A stretch of 64,000 bases of DNA, from contig CM035233.1 of assembly GCA_020226215.1 (NCBI GenBank), positions 4,030,001 to 4,094,000 of the forward strand, given 5' to 3'. A program made the position numbers and the translations under genes. Under the pieces are notes generated by a model. It saw only the letters and a program-made list of their open reading frames with translations. It ran no database searches and had not been told where the DNA came from. Source of the stretch: Sindora glabra (lineage: Eukaryota > Streptophyta > Magnoliopsida > Fabales > Fabaceae). Below are positions 1 to 12,360 of this stretch, piece by piece (the stretch's first letter is position 1; each line of letters opens with the position of its first letter).

Positions 1-201
1 ATTTTTAATGATTAAGTTTGAATATATCAATTTTAATAATTTTTTTATTTTTCCTGTGTGGTACTCAAAGGCACACATCTTGTATATTCATCTTAGTATG
101 TTCATCCTCAAGATATAATCTGGAAGATCTTGCTAATGACAATTTGAAGATCACCAGATCTTGTATTAACATTTTCTCTAATAACACTAAGTAATCTTCT
201 T

Positions 202-232
<31 letters not shown>

Positions 233-2743
233 CATAAGTGTTCAATTTTATTTATTTAGTTTTTGCATTGTATTTTAGAAAAATTAGTTAAAGAATATAT
301 ATATTTTTTAAATTCGTTCTCTAATTGAATCATTTTTTAAAATTATTTTTCTAAATGTAGTTAACAATATTATGGTGTAAATTTTTTATAATATTCATTT
401 TTGGGTCAAACCAATAAATAAATAAAAAGAATAAAAGTGACTATTAACTTAAATTTCATCTTCACATATATTGCATAATATTATAGGAATTAATAAAGAA
501 GATTTTAACTTCATTTTCATGTTTACCAAAAGAAAGATAATATATAAATTATATCTAATTCTTAATTTTATAAAAAATTAAACATAAGTTCGTACATAGC
601 CCAGGCTTGCTTACTCGTTCTATATGAAAATAATAAAAATGAATTGAAATTTTACAGAACAAGTTGTCCTTCTCATTTATGCTCCACTTATCTTTTCGCT
701 TAAAATTGTGAAGCGGTGAAACTTGAGAATAATCCACGTGATATTTTTGAGAGATTTCATTTGTTGTTTTTTTATTTTTTTCAATATTCTAAATTTGATT
801 GTTATGGATAATGCTCCTGGGCGTCAAAGAATTTTAGTTATATTTTGATTTAGTTTGAAATAAAGATAAAAGAAATTTATGTTATAAGTACATTAGAAGT
901 AAGAGAAATATATATAATTGAATTAAATTATAATTGATGTGATATATGAGTTTCAATTTTACTTAATTATAATAAATGTACCAATTGATAATTTATATTA
1001 TCAATAATGTACGATTAAGTATTCCTTAAAAATATATATATAAAATTGTATTTATATTGAATAATTTATAAGTTTTGAAATATTTTTTTGAATATAATAT
1101 TAGTTATTATATTGAGATTATCAATCACTTCATTGTAAATGAGTACGACTACAAATATTTTTGTTGATTAATTAAGGGATATTATATATGAATTAATTTA
1201 AAAAATATTATTAATCTACTTATTATAGTATATATTTTTAACTATTTTTGAAGAAAGGAAGTTGTTTGAGTAATAAGAATTGAGGTAACATTTATACAAA
1301 ATTATAAATTTTAGTATACTTTTTTGAATATTATATTAATAGTAATATTTAAATTATCATTTGTATTACTATAAGTTAATAATTTTAATTATTTTTTTAC
1401 TTATTACTCTCTAGACACATTGAGTTGAATATGATTAAATGAAAATTTTTCTTGAAAATTATTTTAATTTTGAATTGTATATTTTATAGATTTAAAAATC
1501 ATATTGTTATTTATAGATTAGAATTTTATCAAAATTAATTCTAACTTACGCATGATTTACTCCATTTTATCTTATTAATTACATTAGATAATTTTTTAAT
1601 TATTAAATTTTTTTCCAATTTTACTCTTAATATCCTAATAAATAAATGATTACTTTGCATATTAATTATTATTTTTTAGTAAATAAAAAATTTTAAATTA
1701 AAATTCTTCCCTCCTTAAAGTGCAGTTAATAATTGTTCTCTTTAATTCTTATATATTTTCCTTAATGATGGATAAAAATAAATAGAGGAGTAAATAATTA
1801 AAAAAATTTCATATAAATATTTTATTATATTAAAGTAATTAAAATTGAAATTTTTTATTATATATCCTATATATAAAATTTATAAAAATTTTAATACTAA
1901 TGAATTTTAAAAGTTTTACCTAAGAAAAATTTTCTTTACTCTTGGAGTTTTATCTAAGGGAAAAATTAATATGTATAAATCACTAATTTACCTAAAAGGG
2001 AAAATTTTTTTATTGAACTATTTATATAGTTTAATCAAGTAATTTTTTAATAATTATTAATTTTAAGTTTTATTCAATTTATCAATTAAATTTTTTTATT
2101 TTTTTAATTAGAATTATTAATGTAACTTAAATGTCAGTGAAATTAGAAAGATTATGAAAATATAATAAATATAAGAAAAAGATTATGGAGATTATTTCAA
2201 AAAGGAAGAAAACACATGAAAATTAAAAAACTCATCAAAATAGTAAAAAAATTAGAAGGATTATAAAAATATAATAAATAAAGGAAAGAAATTAAAGAGT
2301 TTTTTTTCTCAATTTAATATAAATTGTTACATATAAATGAGAAATTTAATCCCTTGCACTAATTACATGAATGCAATTCACCACGATGTAATATTTATTA
2401 AAAAAAAATTGAGTGCATGAGTATGACTTATCATTAAATAATATTTATTGAGAAGAAATAATAAATTAATATATGATAAGTTGCAGGGATAGTTTTTATC
2501 ATAATAAGAGGCAAAAAATATAATATAGATATTTTGGCTACTTAAAGAGTTGTTTTTTTTTTTTTTTTTGGTTGCAATTTGAAAAAGACTGAGTAGGTGA
2601 TCATAATTTATCCTAATATAAACTAGATTCTCTTGCCGTTGTTTTGTAAAGACGGAGTCAGAATTGAGACGTTCAACGAGTCGGCTCGGAATTAAGAGGG
2701 TTTGATAGTAACAATGAAATCTTTAATGCTGAAATATACTATC
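1..2743. other. AT-rich intergenic stretch, no gene seen
   Basis: Both strands are dense in stops in all frames and no exon-like segment or splice-bounded reading frame is visible. It holds short A/T runs and one AT dinucleotide tract. The sequence turns slightly less AT-rich near 2640-2700, but no gene structure could be assigned there. Confidence 0.7.
204..232. repeat. (AT)n microsatellite
   Basis: An uninterrupted AT dinucleotide run of about 29 bp. It is likely to vary in length between individuals. Confidence 0.9.
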
Positions 2744-3022
2744 TACTCTCCCTCTTTTTTATTATTTATCGTATTTTAAATAATTTTTATTTTAAAATTT
2801 TAATAAAACACTACATATTTTTAATCTTATTTTTTTAATTAATAAATATTTTATTATTTTACATTCTTAAACTACTTATATTTATTTTATTATATTTTTA
2901 TTTTTAACTATTTTAAATTATATATATAAAAATAATTTTAAAAAATCAATAAAAATAAATAAAATTATTTTTTAATATCTGTAAAAACAATTAATTGCGG
3001 TAAATAATAGAAGAAGAGAGTA
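2744..3022. mobile_element. Stowaway-like MITE (Tc1/mariner type)
   Basis: The left end reads TACTCTCCCTC followed by a run leading to TTTATCG. The right end is its imperfect inverse, CGGTAAATAAT then GAAGAGAGTA. The ends match the well-known plant Stowaway pattern (CTCCCTCCGT-type terminal inverted repeats at a TA target), and the element is bounded by TA on both sides. The interior is AT-rich and non-coding. Length is about 279 bp, typical of the family. Confidence 0.7.
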
Positions 3023-6000
3023 CAAATTTATCACATTTGAAAGCACGCAATTAATTTTAATTGTTTGAGAACTTAACGTGCTATTGGACCGGAAAAAAAA
3101 AAGGAACTTAACGTTATAAATGATGAAATTATTCAATTATCCTCAAAAGTTGTGATGACGTTAAATTCGTTAGAATTGTTTTCAATAGAAATAATTTTAA
3201 TTTATTTACAAATAAATATTATTATTTAAATTTTTTTATCAAAAATAATAATTTTCATTTATTTGTAAATAAATTATTTTAGTTGAAATGTATTAAAAAA
3301 TACATAGACTTCAATTAAAATATAAATTTTGATGCTACTATGGTAAATATAATATTAGAAAGAGAATAAATTTTTTTAGATAATATGTATTTTATGTTAA
3401 ATGAAATGAATTTTAATGAAGTTCTTGTTAAATTTGATAAATTTCAAAATGATATGATTATAATTAAAATAAGAATTATAAATAAAATAAAAATTTATAT
3501 TTACTTATGTCAAACAAAGGATAAATGATAAAACGGAGTGACATATAAAGTTATAAAATATTTACCATATAATCAGCTGTTATGATAAAATAATGGATTG
3601 TACTATAAGAAGTTTCACATTTTAAGAAATTAGGTATTTTCGTTATTTAATTATTTTTAATGTATTGAGATTTATTTTTATTTTAATTTACTTGCTCCCT
3701 TTTAATATATTAAAATTTATATTTTTAATTTTAATTAATTTATTTTAAAATTTAAGAAAAAGTAATTGAATGGCGAAAATATTCGACTTTTTAAAAAATA
3801 GAATTCCCCGCAGTACTAGCCTAAAGGAATTATCATAACCAATTCTAAAATATTTAATGTATAAACAAATGCTATGATACAATAATTATCATAACCACTC
3901 TAAACTTGCCAATAGGTTTCAGCAATTATTTCAGCAATCCAAGTGCGTCGATGACAAAACCCTAGGATCTCTGGCCAGTTCTTCATTTGGCTTCCTCGAA
4001 AGAATGGAAAAAAAAATCCACTTTGAAATGAATTCTTACTTTACTGTATAGTTGGTGCTCAAGGATTATTGTGACATTCATCTTTGGAAGTGTCTAAAAT
4101 CTTCAATTTGTCGGTTAATTGTCTGTGTTTGGATTATCAAAATTATCCATTATTATAAGAAAGTAAATAGAGTTGTGACGTGCTTGATTAATTCCGCTAT
4201 ATCCAATTATTTTTAATGCTGCCACGTTGATACCATGTAAATATTTTAACATGCATCTTTTAATTGATATGATGTGTGTGTCTTTCTTTAGGTATATTAT
4301 TTTTTAAGTAGTTCTTTGCCCTTCGTTTGTAGTTGGACCAAAAAAATAATTATCATAATGAATTCTAAAACAACAAATCAAACACAATTTTTTTAAAAAA
4401 AGAAAAAAGAAAATAAAAATTGATAACACTACAAAAAGTCTTAACAAATGGATATTGGGAACAGAAAAAGATAGAAAAGAAAAGCTGGACACATCGAATC
4501 GAACATTGGCAAATATAACAACGTCCCATGGTTATTGATTTCTTGTGTTTTCATCCTTGTTACGATCTAGTTATAAAAGGAATCTTCTGTTATTGCTTCG
4601 TTTGAAAATATCATTTATATTAATGATTAAAAAAATGATAATTAAAAGTTTAGGAATGAAGAAAAGTAATTTTTTTTTAGAAGAGGAGAAATTACTTTCT
4701 CTAAATTCTTCATATTTAATATTAAATAAGTAAAATATTTTTTTTATTTTAACATTTTATAACTCTATTTTACAAAAAATACTTTCCAATGAAAAAATGG
4801 AGCCTAAATATATTAAAATTATTTAAGAAAAATATAAAATAATATAAAAGAATATGTTAATATAAAAAATATATAAATAAAATTATTTTATATTTATTTG
4901 GAGATTAAATTATATTAATACAATCAAAATATTTTAAATAAGAACATAATTACTTAAAATTGAATTAATTATATTTATGACATTATGTATTTATTTATTA
5001 TTTAAAATAATAATATAATAAATTAAAATTAATTAATTATATTTTATGACATTACATATTTATTTATTTATATTAAATTAATAAAAATATGTTAAACATT
5101 TATTTACATAATTAAGATATATATTATTATTAAGAAAGATAAATTTTGAAAAATTATTAATTTATAAATTATAAGTTATATTGTGAAACTTAACAAATAA
5201 AAACTTTTTTTTAAAAATAATCTAGTACTCCGCACACCTTCATCGTTTGTTGTACTCGGCACATACTTAATATGTGAAAGCGAAAAAGAGAGAGGAGATG
5301 AGATAAAAGATTGATGGGCCATTTGATTTAGGATAATTAGAAAAAGGAAAGAAAATTAGGTGTTTTCATCATATATATATATATATTTAATTTAGAAAAT
5401 CCTATTCCCTTTTTTTTACTTCAATGAAGTTGTTTCAAATGAGGTAATGATGATTACCTAATTTATGAGGGAATTTGATTTTTCCATTCAAGGTTTGGAA
5501 TGATCATCTTTGATGATGATGATAATAATAATATAAATATAATAATTATTAATAGTAATGATAAAAATAAAAAATTAATAAAAAATAATGATAAATAATA
5601 ACATAATAATTATAACAAAAATAATAAAATAGTTGATAATAAAATAATTAATAATAATAATAATAAAATAGCAATACTAAATATTAATGATGAAATAATA
5701 ATATAAATATTAACAATAGAAATAATTAGTAAAATAATAAAATAACAAGATAATAATCATAATAATAACAAAAAATAAGTTAATTTTTCTATAATATCAA
5801 TTGTTAATAAAATGAACTAATCCAACTTAATTTTCTTTTTTATTTGAAACAAATAAAGTGGATAATTATTGAATTTTTATTCTCTTTTTTTATTGGAGGT
5901 ATTTGACAAATAATTTACGATCAGTTTTTAACTAATTTAAGTGCCTTTAGTTGTTTAACTAAATTAATAAGTTACTTTAAATATTTGGTAAATAGTTATT

Positions 6001-7719
6001 TTAATTAACTTATTAACTTTCAAATAGCCATTAAGAGCAGTAACTTTTTGAAATAACTAATTTGCATTAATTATAAAAAAGATACTTTTGCCCATAATTA
6101 TAATTTTTTTTACACTTCAATTTTTGATAAAAATAATAAATTATATTTATTTATTTCTTAGGGAAAAATCTAATATATATAATAAATCATAATTATTCAT
6201 TTTTAGTAAAAATTAGGTAAGTATAATAAATTATATTAAAAATTTTACGTAATAATAAAAAATTATATAAATATAATCATATTTTTATCAAATTATATAT
6301 AAAAATAAGAATATATATATTTCATTTTATAGTAAATAATAAAAAATGTACTTGTAAAATTATTAAACTTTTGTTAAATGATATATTCTGAATTAAAAAA
6401 TAATACATTTTAAAAAATAATGAAATAATATTATTTGTGAAAGATATATTTTTATATTTAAAATATATAATTCATTAGTATCTTTAATGATATACAAATG
6501 TATTTTAAATTTAAAATTAAAATAGTTATAAAATAAATTTTTATAATTATTGTATCTATCATTATATTTCTAATAATAAATAATATATTATGATGTGAAA
6601 TATTATTAAAATAAAAAATATCCAAATAAATTATAAATTACATGTATATTCTTATATATTATTTTATATACACATAATTAATAATATATGAGTAATTTTA
6701 TTAAATAGTTTTATATAAATAATTAATACTTTCCGTTAATCAAATTAATTAATATAAGGGTAATGTATTAAGAGTAATTTACAAAAAAAATGAGGAGATA
6801 CTTGTCTAAAAGTAATTATTATCAGGTCGTGGACGCTTATCGCATTTAGCATTTTAGCATTCAGTGCCGTGTCGTTTTCTGAATCAAATCAGCACTCGGG
6901 TGCCTTTTTTTTCCTCTCTGTTGTGATAGATCAAACGCGTGAGACAAACTTTTCAACTTGAATTCAATTGTCTCGGTTCAGCGTTGAAGGCTAACACATC
7001 CTAGCCAGGTCATGTAATTTTAAACATGAAATTGTAATCCTATATATATATATTACAGGCATAATTCAAAAATATTATATACTTATTCCTTTTTAAACAA
7101 AGATTATAAAATTTTTCATAAAAGGCAAATTTATAATTTTTGGGCTTGATTTTTATAAAAATTATAAAAAATTTTAAGGGTTTTTTTTTGGTACTCTTTT
7201 GAAAAGAGAGTACTAATACAACTTCCTATAATTTTTTAAATAAATTTTGTAATATTTTTAATAAAATTTTATAATTTTTCTTAAAATTTATAAATTTTTG
7301 ATGAAACTTTTAAATATTTTTGTATAACAAGTGCGATTGCTCATTTTATAATATTAAAAAAAAGTTATAAGATTTTATAAAAGTCATAATATTTATGTAA
7401 AAGGTTGGGCCTATATCCTAATCACTTATATAATTTTATAAAAAATTGCAAATTTTATATTCAAAATTACAAATACAAATACTACAGAAAGAGTTTTATA
7501 AGATCATGCGTCAAGTTTAATTGAACAAAAGCCCAACCTCTAAATACTCGTAACATTCAACGAGAGGAAAGTGAAATATCATCATAATTTTTTGAAAGAT
7601 AATATAAACAAAGTAAATGAAATTCAAATTTAAGTTTCAAATATTTTATACTAATTGAATTATACTTTATAAATTTATTTCAATATTTAACTCTAAATTT
7701 ACATTTTAAGTTTAATTTC
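3023..7719. other. AT-rich intergenic DNA, degenerate repeats only
   Basis: No exon-like frame was found. The 4800-5200 and 5880-6080 stretches resemble pieces of the element family seen intact at 59248-59890 and 37195-37960, including motifs related to taactaataagtta. A less AT-rich patch near 6830-7010 shows no coding frame or hairpin that I can defend. A small imperfect palindrome (GGTACTCTTTTGAAAAGAG) lies near 7190. Confidence 0.6.
5510..5780. repeat. Degenerate GAT/AAT trinucleotide-rich tract
   Basis: Starts as GATGATGATGAT, then turns into interrupted AAT/ATA/TAA repeats for about 270 bp. Low complexity, no coding potential. Confidence 0.75.
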
Positions 7720-8061
7720 CAATTCTATTTCCGACGCACTTAGCGTTGCTGGATAATATTTAACCTATAATAAGGCACTTAGACGCCGCCGCGTTCCTGC
7801 ACAGAGAATTGGCCCATTCTCCTTGCAGACTTTTCAACTATACAATGCTAACATCTCCCTCTGTTTCTGTCCCTATATTTCCTTTTTGCTGTCTCATAAT
7901 TTCTTTTGTACAAACTTGATCTATCTTTCGCAGCAAACAAACGCTTTGATCAAGAAAAGCACCAGCTTTTATTTTATTTTTGTACTGTTACTTTTTGGGT
8001 TTAATAAATAGATTTGATGAACTTCAGCTAAAGTATAGAGAGTAAGCGGAAGCAGCTAGCA
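7720..8061 (+). promoter_or_regulatory. Promoter-proximal region and 5' UTR of the M50B-like gene
   Basis: Base composition changes here from AT-rich intergenic DNA to a mixed, pyrimidine-rich leader, with a local GC-rich motif (GACGCCGCCGCG, about 7780-7795). It runs directly into the ATG at 8062. The exact transcription start and TATA position cannot be fixed from sequence alone. Confidence 0.45.
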
Positions 8062-11000
8062 ATGCCTAATTGGGAGCTCAAGAACTGTTGCCAACACGAC
8101 CAGGTCGTCTTCCTCTCCTGTGTTGGTGCCTTCACCGTTGTAATCCTGCTGGTACCATTCCATCCTCTTCCTTGAGCTCTGACTTCTTTTACAGTAAATG
8201 CCTAAATATGACTTAAAATGGGTTTCTGTTGTCGAATTATTTTAACTTAATTATTATGTAAATCAAGAATGGCTATACTTTCAATTGAATGAATCGGCAA
8301 AATAAGAAACGGGAAAAATTGTTAGTCCCAAATGAATCTATAATTGGTTAACAAGGAACAGGTTTTGTATTTTGTGGTATCAAGAATTTAGAACAGTGAA
8401 CAATGATGGATTCTGTTCTATGTCAAATATTTTTAGCTATTGTTTTCCTAACATATTCATGATTTTCGATGGAAACAAGATTTTCTTGATAAAATCGTCT
8501 GCAAAATAGCAGAAAGAGTAATTTTGACTTGTGAGAATCGTATTCTAGTGTGTGTTTTCCTCGTTTATGGGCTGGGTCAAAATTAGTCCTGTTTTGATGT
8601 AGTAAAAGGAGATCCCGCACGATTCTCTAAGCTGAGTATTGTGGTTGATTTGGCAATGGACCATTGCAAAACGATGTCTTTTCTTTCAACCATCATAGCC
8701 AATTAATTGTAGCTGATTACAATGAGTGCTGCTAAGTACACGTCCCGACATTCATATTGGATTCATGTTTTGTCATGTCAATTATTGATGCTAATAATTG
8801 GTCGTGTGGAAGCGTGAACATGGATGTGAATAAACTGACACATGCTTAGCTTTACTGGATTAAAATAGGGAACTGTTCAGTGATAGGCATTAATAGCCGT
8901 AGGTTTTCTTTTTTTCATTGTTTTTGTCTTACATATCCAGTTTGATCAAGTTACTCTATGTAGATGGGCTTTTAAATTTCTAATGCAAGTACTATTTTTT
9001 ATATGGTGTTTTGTAGCTATGGAGGACAGTAGTACTCGCACCTTTTAAGCTCATCACTGTGTTTCTGCATGAAGCCAGTCATGCAATTGCTTGCTGGCTC
9101 ACTTGTGGCAAGGTAAAACCATTAGTGTAGAATTTTGGTGCTCTTTGGTGATGCAAGTAGGCAACTTCATGGGACTGTGTTGTTTTATGATATATGAATA
9201 TTTCTTAATATATCAGATGGTCTGAATCTTAGGTTTTTGGGAAAAATGATAGCTTTTATTGATTGAATGTCATAAAGCATGTGCATACTATCAAAAATTA
9301 CCTACTTATGAAGGATGAATCTGATTGTTTCACTTCACTGCTCTTTGATAGACAACCTACTTATTCAAAAATAAAATGTTGTATGACTTAGTTCTTCTCA
9401 CTCTGATTGTCTTTTCACTCTATAATTATTATTGGCAACGTTAAAACTTCGATTTGTTCAACTTTCCACGTCTGGCAGCATTTGCACCTATTATGAGCAA
9501 AACAAAATTTTGATTTTGATAGAGAACTTATAGAATTTTAAGCCTGTCGGGAATCATCTTTTATTAAACAAATTGTTGCAGATCTTCCTTCATGGCATAT
9601 TGAGTTTTGACTTGTATCATGTTAGTTCAGCTTGAATAATATTGCATCAATGCTGCTTGTCTTCAATGAGGGGACTTTATATACCTACCAGATGGTTAAG
9701 TAGTGCTGTTTACACATATTACCCCTCACATTATCTCTAATTGGTTAAAACAGAGGAGGCAGTTTGATTCAAAAAATATCATCTGCATGTGTGTGGGATA
9801 GTGTGGGGGCATATTATGTGCAACTAACATTTTTCCATTTTTAATCATGACTAGCAAAATTTAGAAGTTTTGGTTCTGCTGCATTCTTCTTCATAGTTAA
9901 AATTTTCAAAATTTCAAACTAGAATTGGTCTGATGCCAACAGGTAGAGGGGATCCAGGTACATGCAAATGAGGGTGGAGCAACACAAACAAGTGGTGGTA
10001 TATACTGTGTGATCTTGCCTGCTGGATGTAATACACCTTTACCTTTACTTTCATTAACGAACACTTAACAACCTTCCCTCTAATGTCAAATGACTTGGCT
10101 TGCCTTTACTTTCATTAGAGAACACTTAACAATCTTCCTTCAAATGTCAAATGACTTGGCTATATATGTGATACATTGAAATTGAAACAAACACCACTAA
10201 TGTGCTAGTATTTTACCACGCATTTTCAGAAGTGTGAAGTGTCTGCTTATATTGAGAACAAAAACTTTCGGATTTTGTTTATGTTGAGAGGACATATGAA
10301 TACTAAACCACTTAATAATCAAGTGATTTGATTCTAGTAAGAACTGCTATCTTTTGCTTGTAGATCTTGGTTCATCATTTTGGGGAATGGCTTTGATACT
10401 ATCTTCCACAAATCTTGTCGCCACAAGAATTGCTGCTGGCTGTTTTATTGTTGCTCTGATTATTGTGCTTTTCCTTGCTAAGAATGTAAGACAGTGATAG
10501 TTGAAATGAAAGTGTTATTTTTACTTCTATCTTAAGGAGCTATTTAAAGGCCGATTTTATTTACCGTTATCTGTCTTTTGTGGTTACTGCTTCATGCTCT
10601 CATTCGAAAGTGGACACTACGAGGACTCTGCATTGGTGAGTAATTAAAGATCTTTTAATAGAGGTAAACAGATGAAGCATTGAATGTCTAGGGATTATCT
10701 CTCATCATTATTTATCAATTAATCTCAGGATTTATCATATTTATTGCTGTGGTTTGGATTCTGCAAGAGAGAACAAAAGTTCATATTCTTCGCTATGTCA
10801 TTCTCTTTATTGGTATCTTCTTTCCTTCTTCTATGAGTACTGATATTTAGATTTTGTTCTAGATTCTAATATATAGTTGTTCATCTCTTGTGAAAATAAA
10901 GGAATTTAATCAATAGTTAATTTGGTGTTTTTCAGGTGTCATGAACTGTTTATTTTCAGTATATGGTATACTTCAGTCACCTTGATTTTACACTTCTATT

Positions 11001-11624
11001 TGCATTAAGATGACAAATCTCCTGACATTTGTATATGTATCACATGATTGAAATTTGATTGGCATAGATATTTATGATGATTTGATATCCCGACGTGTTC
11101 GCTCCAGTGATGCTGAGAAGTTTGCTGAAGTTTGCCCCTGCCCATGTAATGGTTCTGCATGGGGAGTGATTTGGTGAGTTTTGTCATATGAAAAAGCACA
11201 AGATGTTCTTTCCTTTTAATTAATGCAAGCATTTATAAAAGTGAAATTTATATTTTCATCACTAAATATTTTCTTGAAAGTCTCTGCAATGTGGCCTATG
11301 TTTATTTTGTCACTACCTAGTTTGCTTTATGTCATATTTTTTATTAATCTGGAACTCTATTATTGCTTGATGATTCTTTCAGGGTGATTTATTTTAGATA
11401 TTGAGGTATAATCATTGGACATGGTTAAAAATTTCAATGAAAATCCTCTAAGAATAACGACTAAATTATTTATTAAATTGCATTATAATCTCTCAAGCTT
11501 ATTTTTAAGTAGTTTGCGCTATTTAGTAATTTTGTTACTCTTAATGTGTTCTACTTACAGGGGAATGATCTCGTTTGCATTTCTTTGTGCTTCTTTGTAC
11601 CTTGGACTCGTCATATTATCATGA
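8062..11624 (+). CDS. Plant peptidase-M50B-like integral membrane protein, nine coding exons, 233 aa
   Basis: The joined exons are 8062-8151, 9017-9112, 9943-10027, 10364-10485, 10611-10635, 10729-10812, 10936-10965, 11068-11173 and 11561-11624. They total 702 nt, are open throughout, and every intron has GT..AG ends with consistent phase. The start is the first in-frame ATG (protein MPNWELKNCC...); the stop is TGA at 11622. An HEASH motif at residues 48-52 is the HExxH zinc-binding signature of M50 (site-2-protease-like) metalloproteases. Residues 71-74 are NEGG. Hydrophobic segments lie near residues 15-46, 95-128 (probably two), 138-156, 160-177 and 210-231, so it is a multipass membrane protein. 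Cysteines cluster near residues 200-206 (CPCPC). Plant M50B-like proteins of about this length are known; their substrate and organelle are not established here, and I do not know that this one is proteolytically active. No neighbouring gene suggests a pathway. Confidence 0.9.
10042..10163 (+). repeat. Two-copy 61-bp tandem duplication in intron 3 of the M50B-like gene
   Basis: The units 10042-10102 and 10103-10163 are near-identical; both start CCTTTACTTTCATTA and include AACACTTAACAA and GTCAAATGACTTGGCT. They lie wholly inside the intron between the third and fourth coding exons, so the protein is unaffected. Confidence 0.85.
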
Positions 11625-12360
11625 GGTAAATATATCGTTAAATTGAATTTTAATTGTGGTTAGCCTTAATATGCAGTTGAGTGTTGTAATCACATATTAA
11701 ATGACAAAATGAACAATTAAATAATACATGAACTATATGAAGTTACAATTTCTTCCTTGAATAATTATTTGTGCGTATAATTTGATCCTTCCCTATAAAC
11801 AAATTTGTCCTTGAATAATAAAATTGAAGGATGAAATTGTATGTATGGGCTATTAATTAGAGATGAAATTATAACTTTATGTAGGTTGGGAGCATTATGT
11901 TAGTGCTTTGTAATTTCAAAGATAAAATTGTTAATTATATCCTATGCATACAATTTTATTTTTTCATACAGGCAAATTCGTCCTTGAATACTACAACTAA
12001 TAGAGGAAATTGTATGTACCGGATGAAGCTACAACTCTATATAATTTAGGATCATTTTATCAATGCTTTGTAATTTCAAAAATGAAATTGTCAATTTTAT
12101 CTATAATTGGTTCTTAATTTACCATAGCTTACATCTCCAGCAATTCATGTTTACAGGTTGTGAAGAACTGATTTGGTGTCAAACGGAGATTCGCCGCTTT
12201 CATGTAGATACTGTGTATACTGATTCTTCGTGTTTGATACATTTCTTCAAGTTTGCGCCTTCCATTTTTATTCCATGGCTTCATTCTTTGCAGCCTATTT
12301 TAGGTTGCTCCATATATGACTGTTTCTTATAGAGATTTTGCATTCATGTAATCATGTATA
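11625..12360 (+). other. 3' UTR of the M50B-like gene, probably with a 3' UTR intron
   Basis: Right after the TGA, a GT donor (ATGAG|GTAAAT) begins at 11626, and a good acceptor (TTTACAG|GTTGTG) ends at 12156. This implies an intron in the 3' UTR and a final non-coding exon of roughly 12157-12360. The intron contains two diverged copies of a repeat of about 140 bp, near 11810-11950 and 11981-12110, both with a TTTGTAATTTCAAA core. A reading frame in the last exon is an accident of open sequence and is not joined to the protein. Confidence 0.55.

Noticed and set aside
7823..8011. 62-codon upstream frame before the M50B-like start
   Set aside because: It begins with TTG, overlaps a pyrimidine-rich leader, and encodes an unremarkable sequence; not treated as a uORF.
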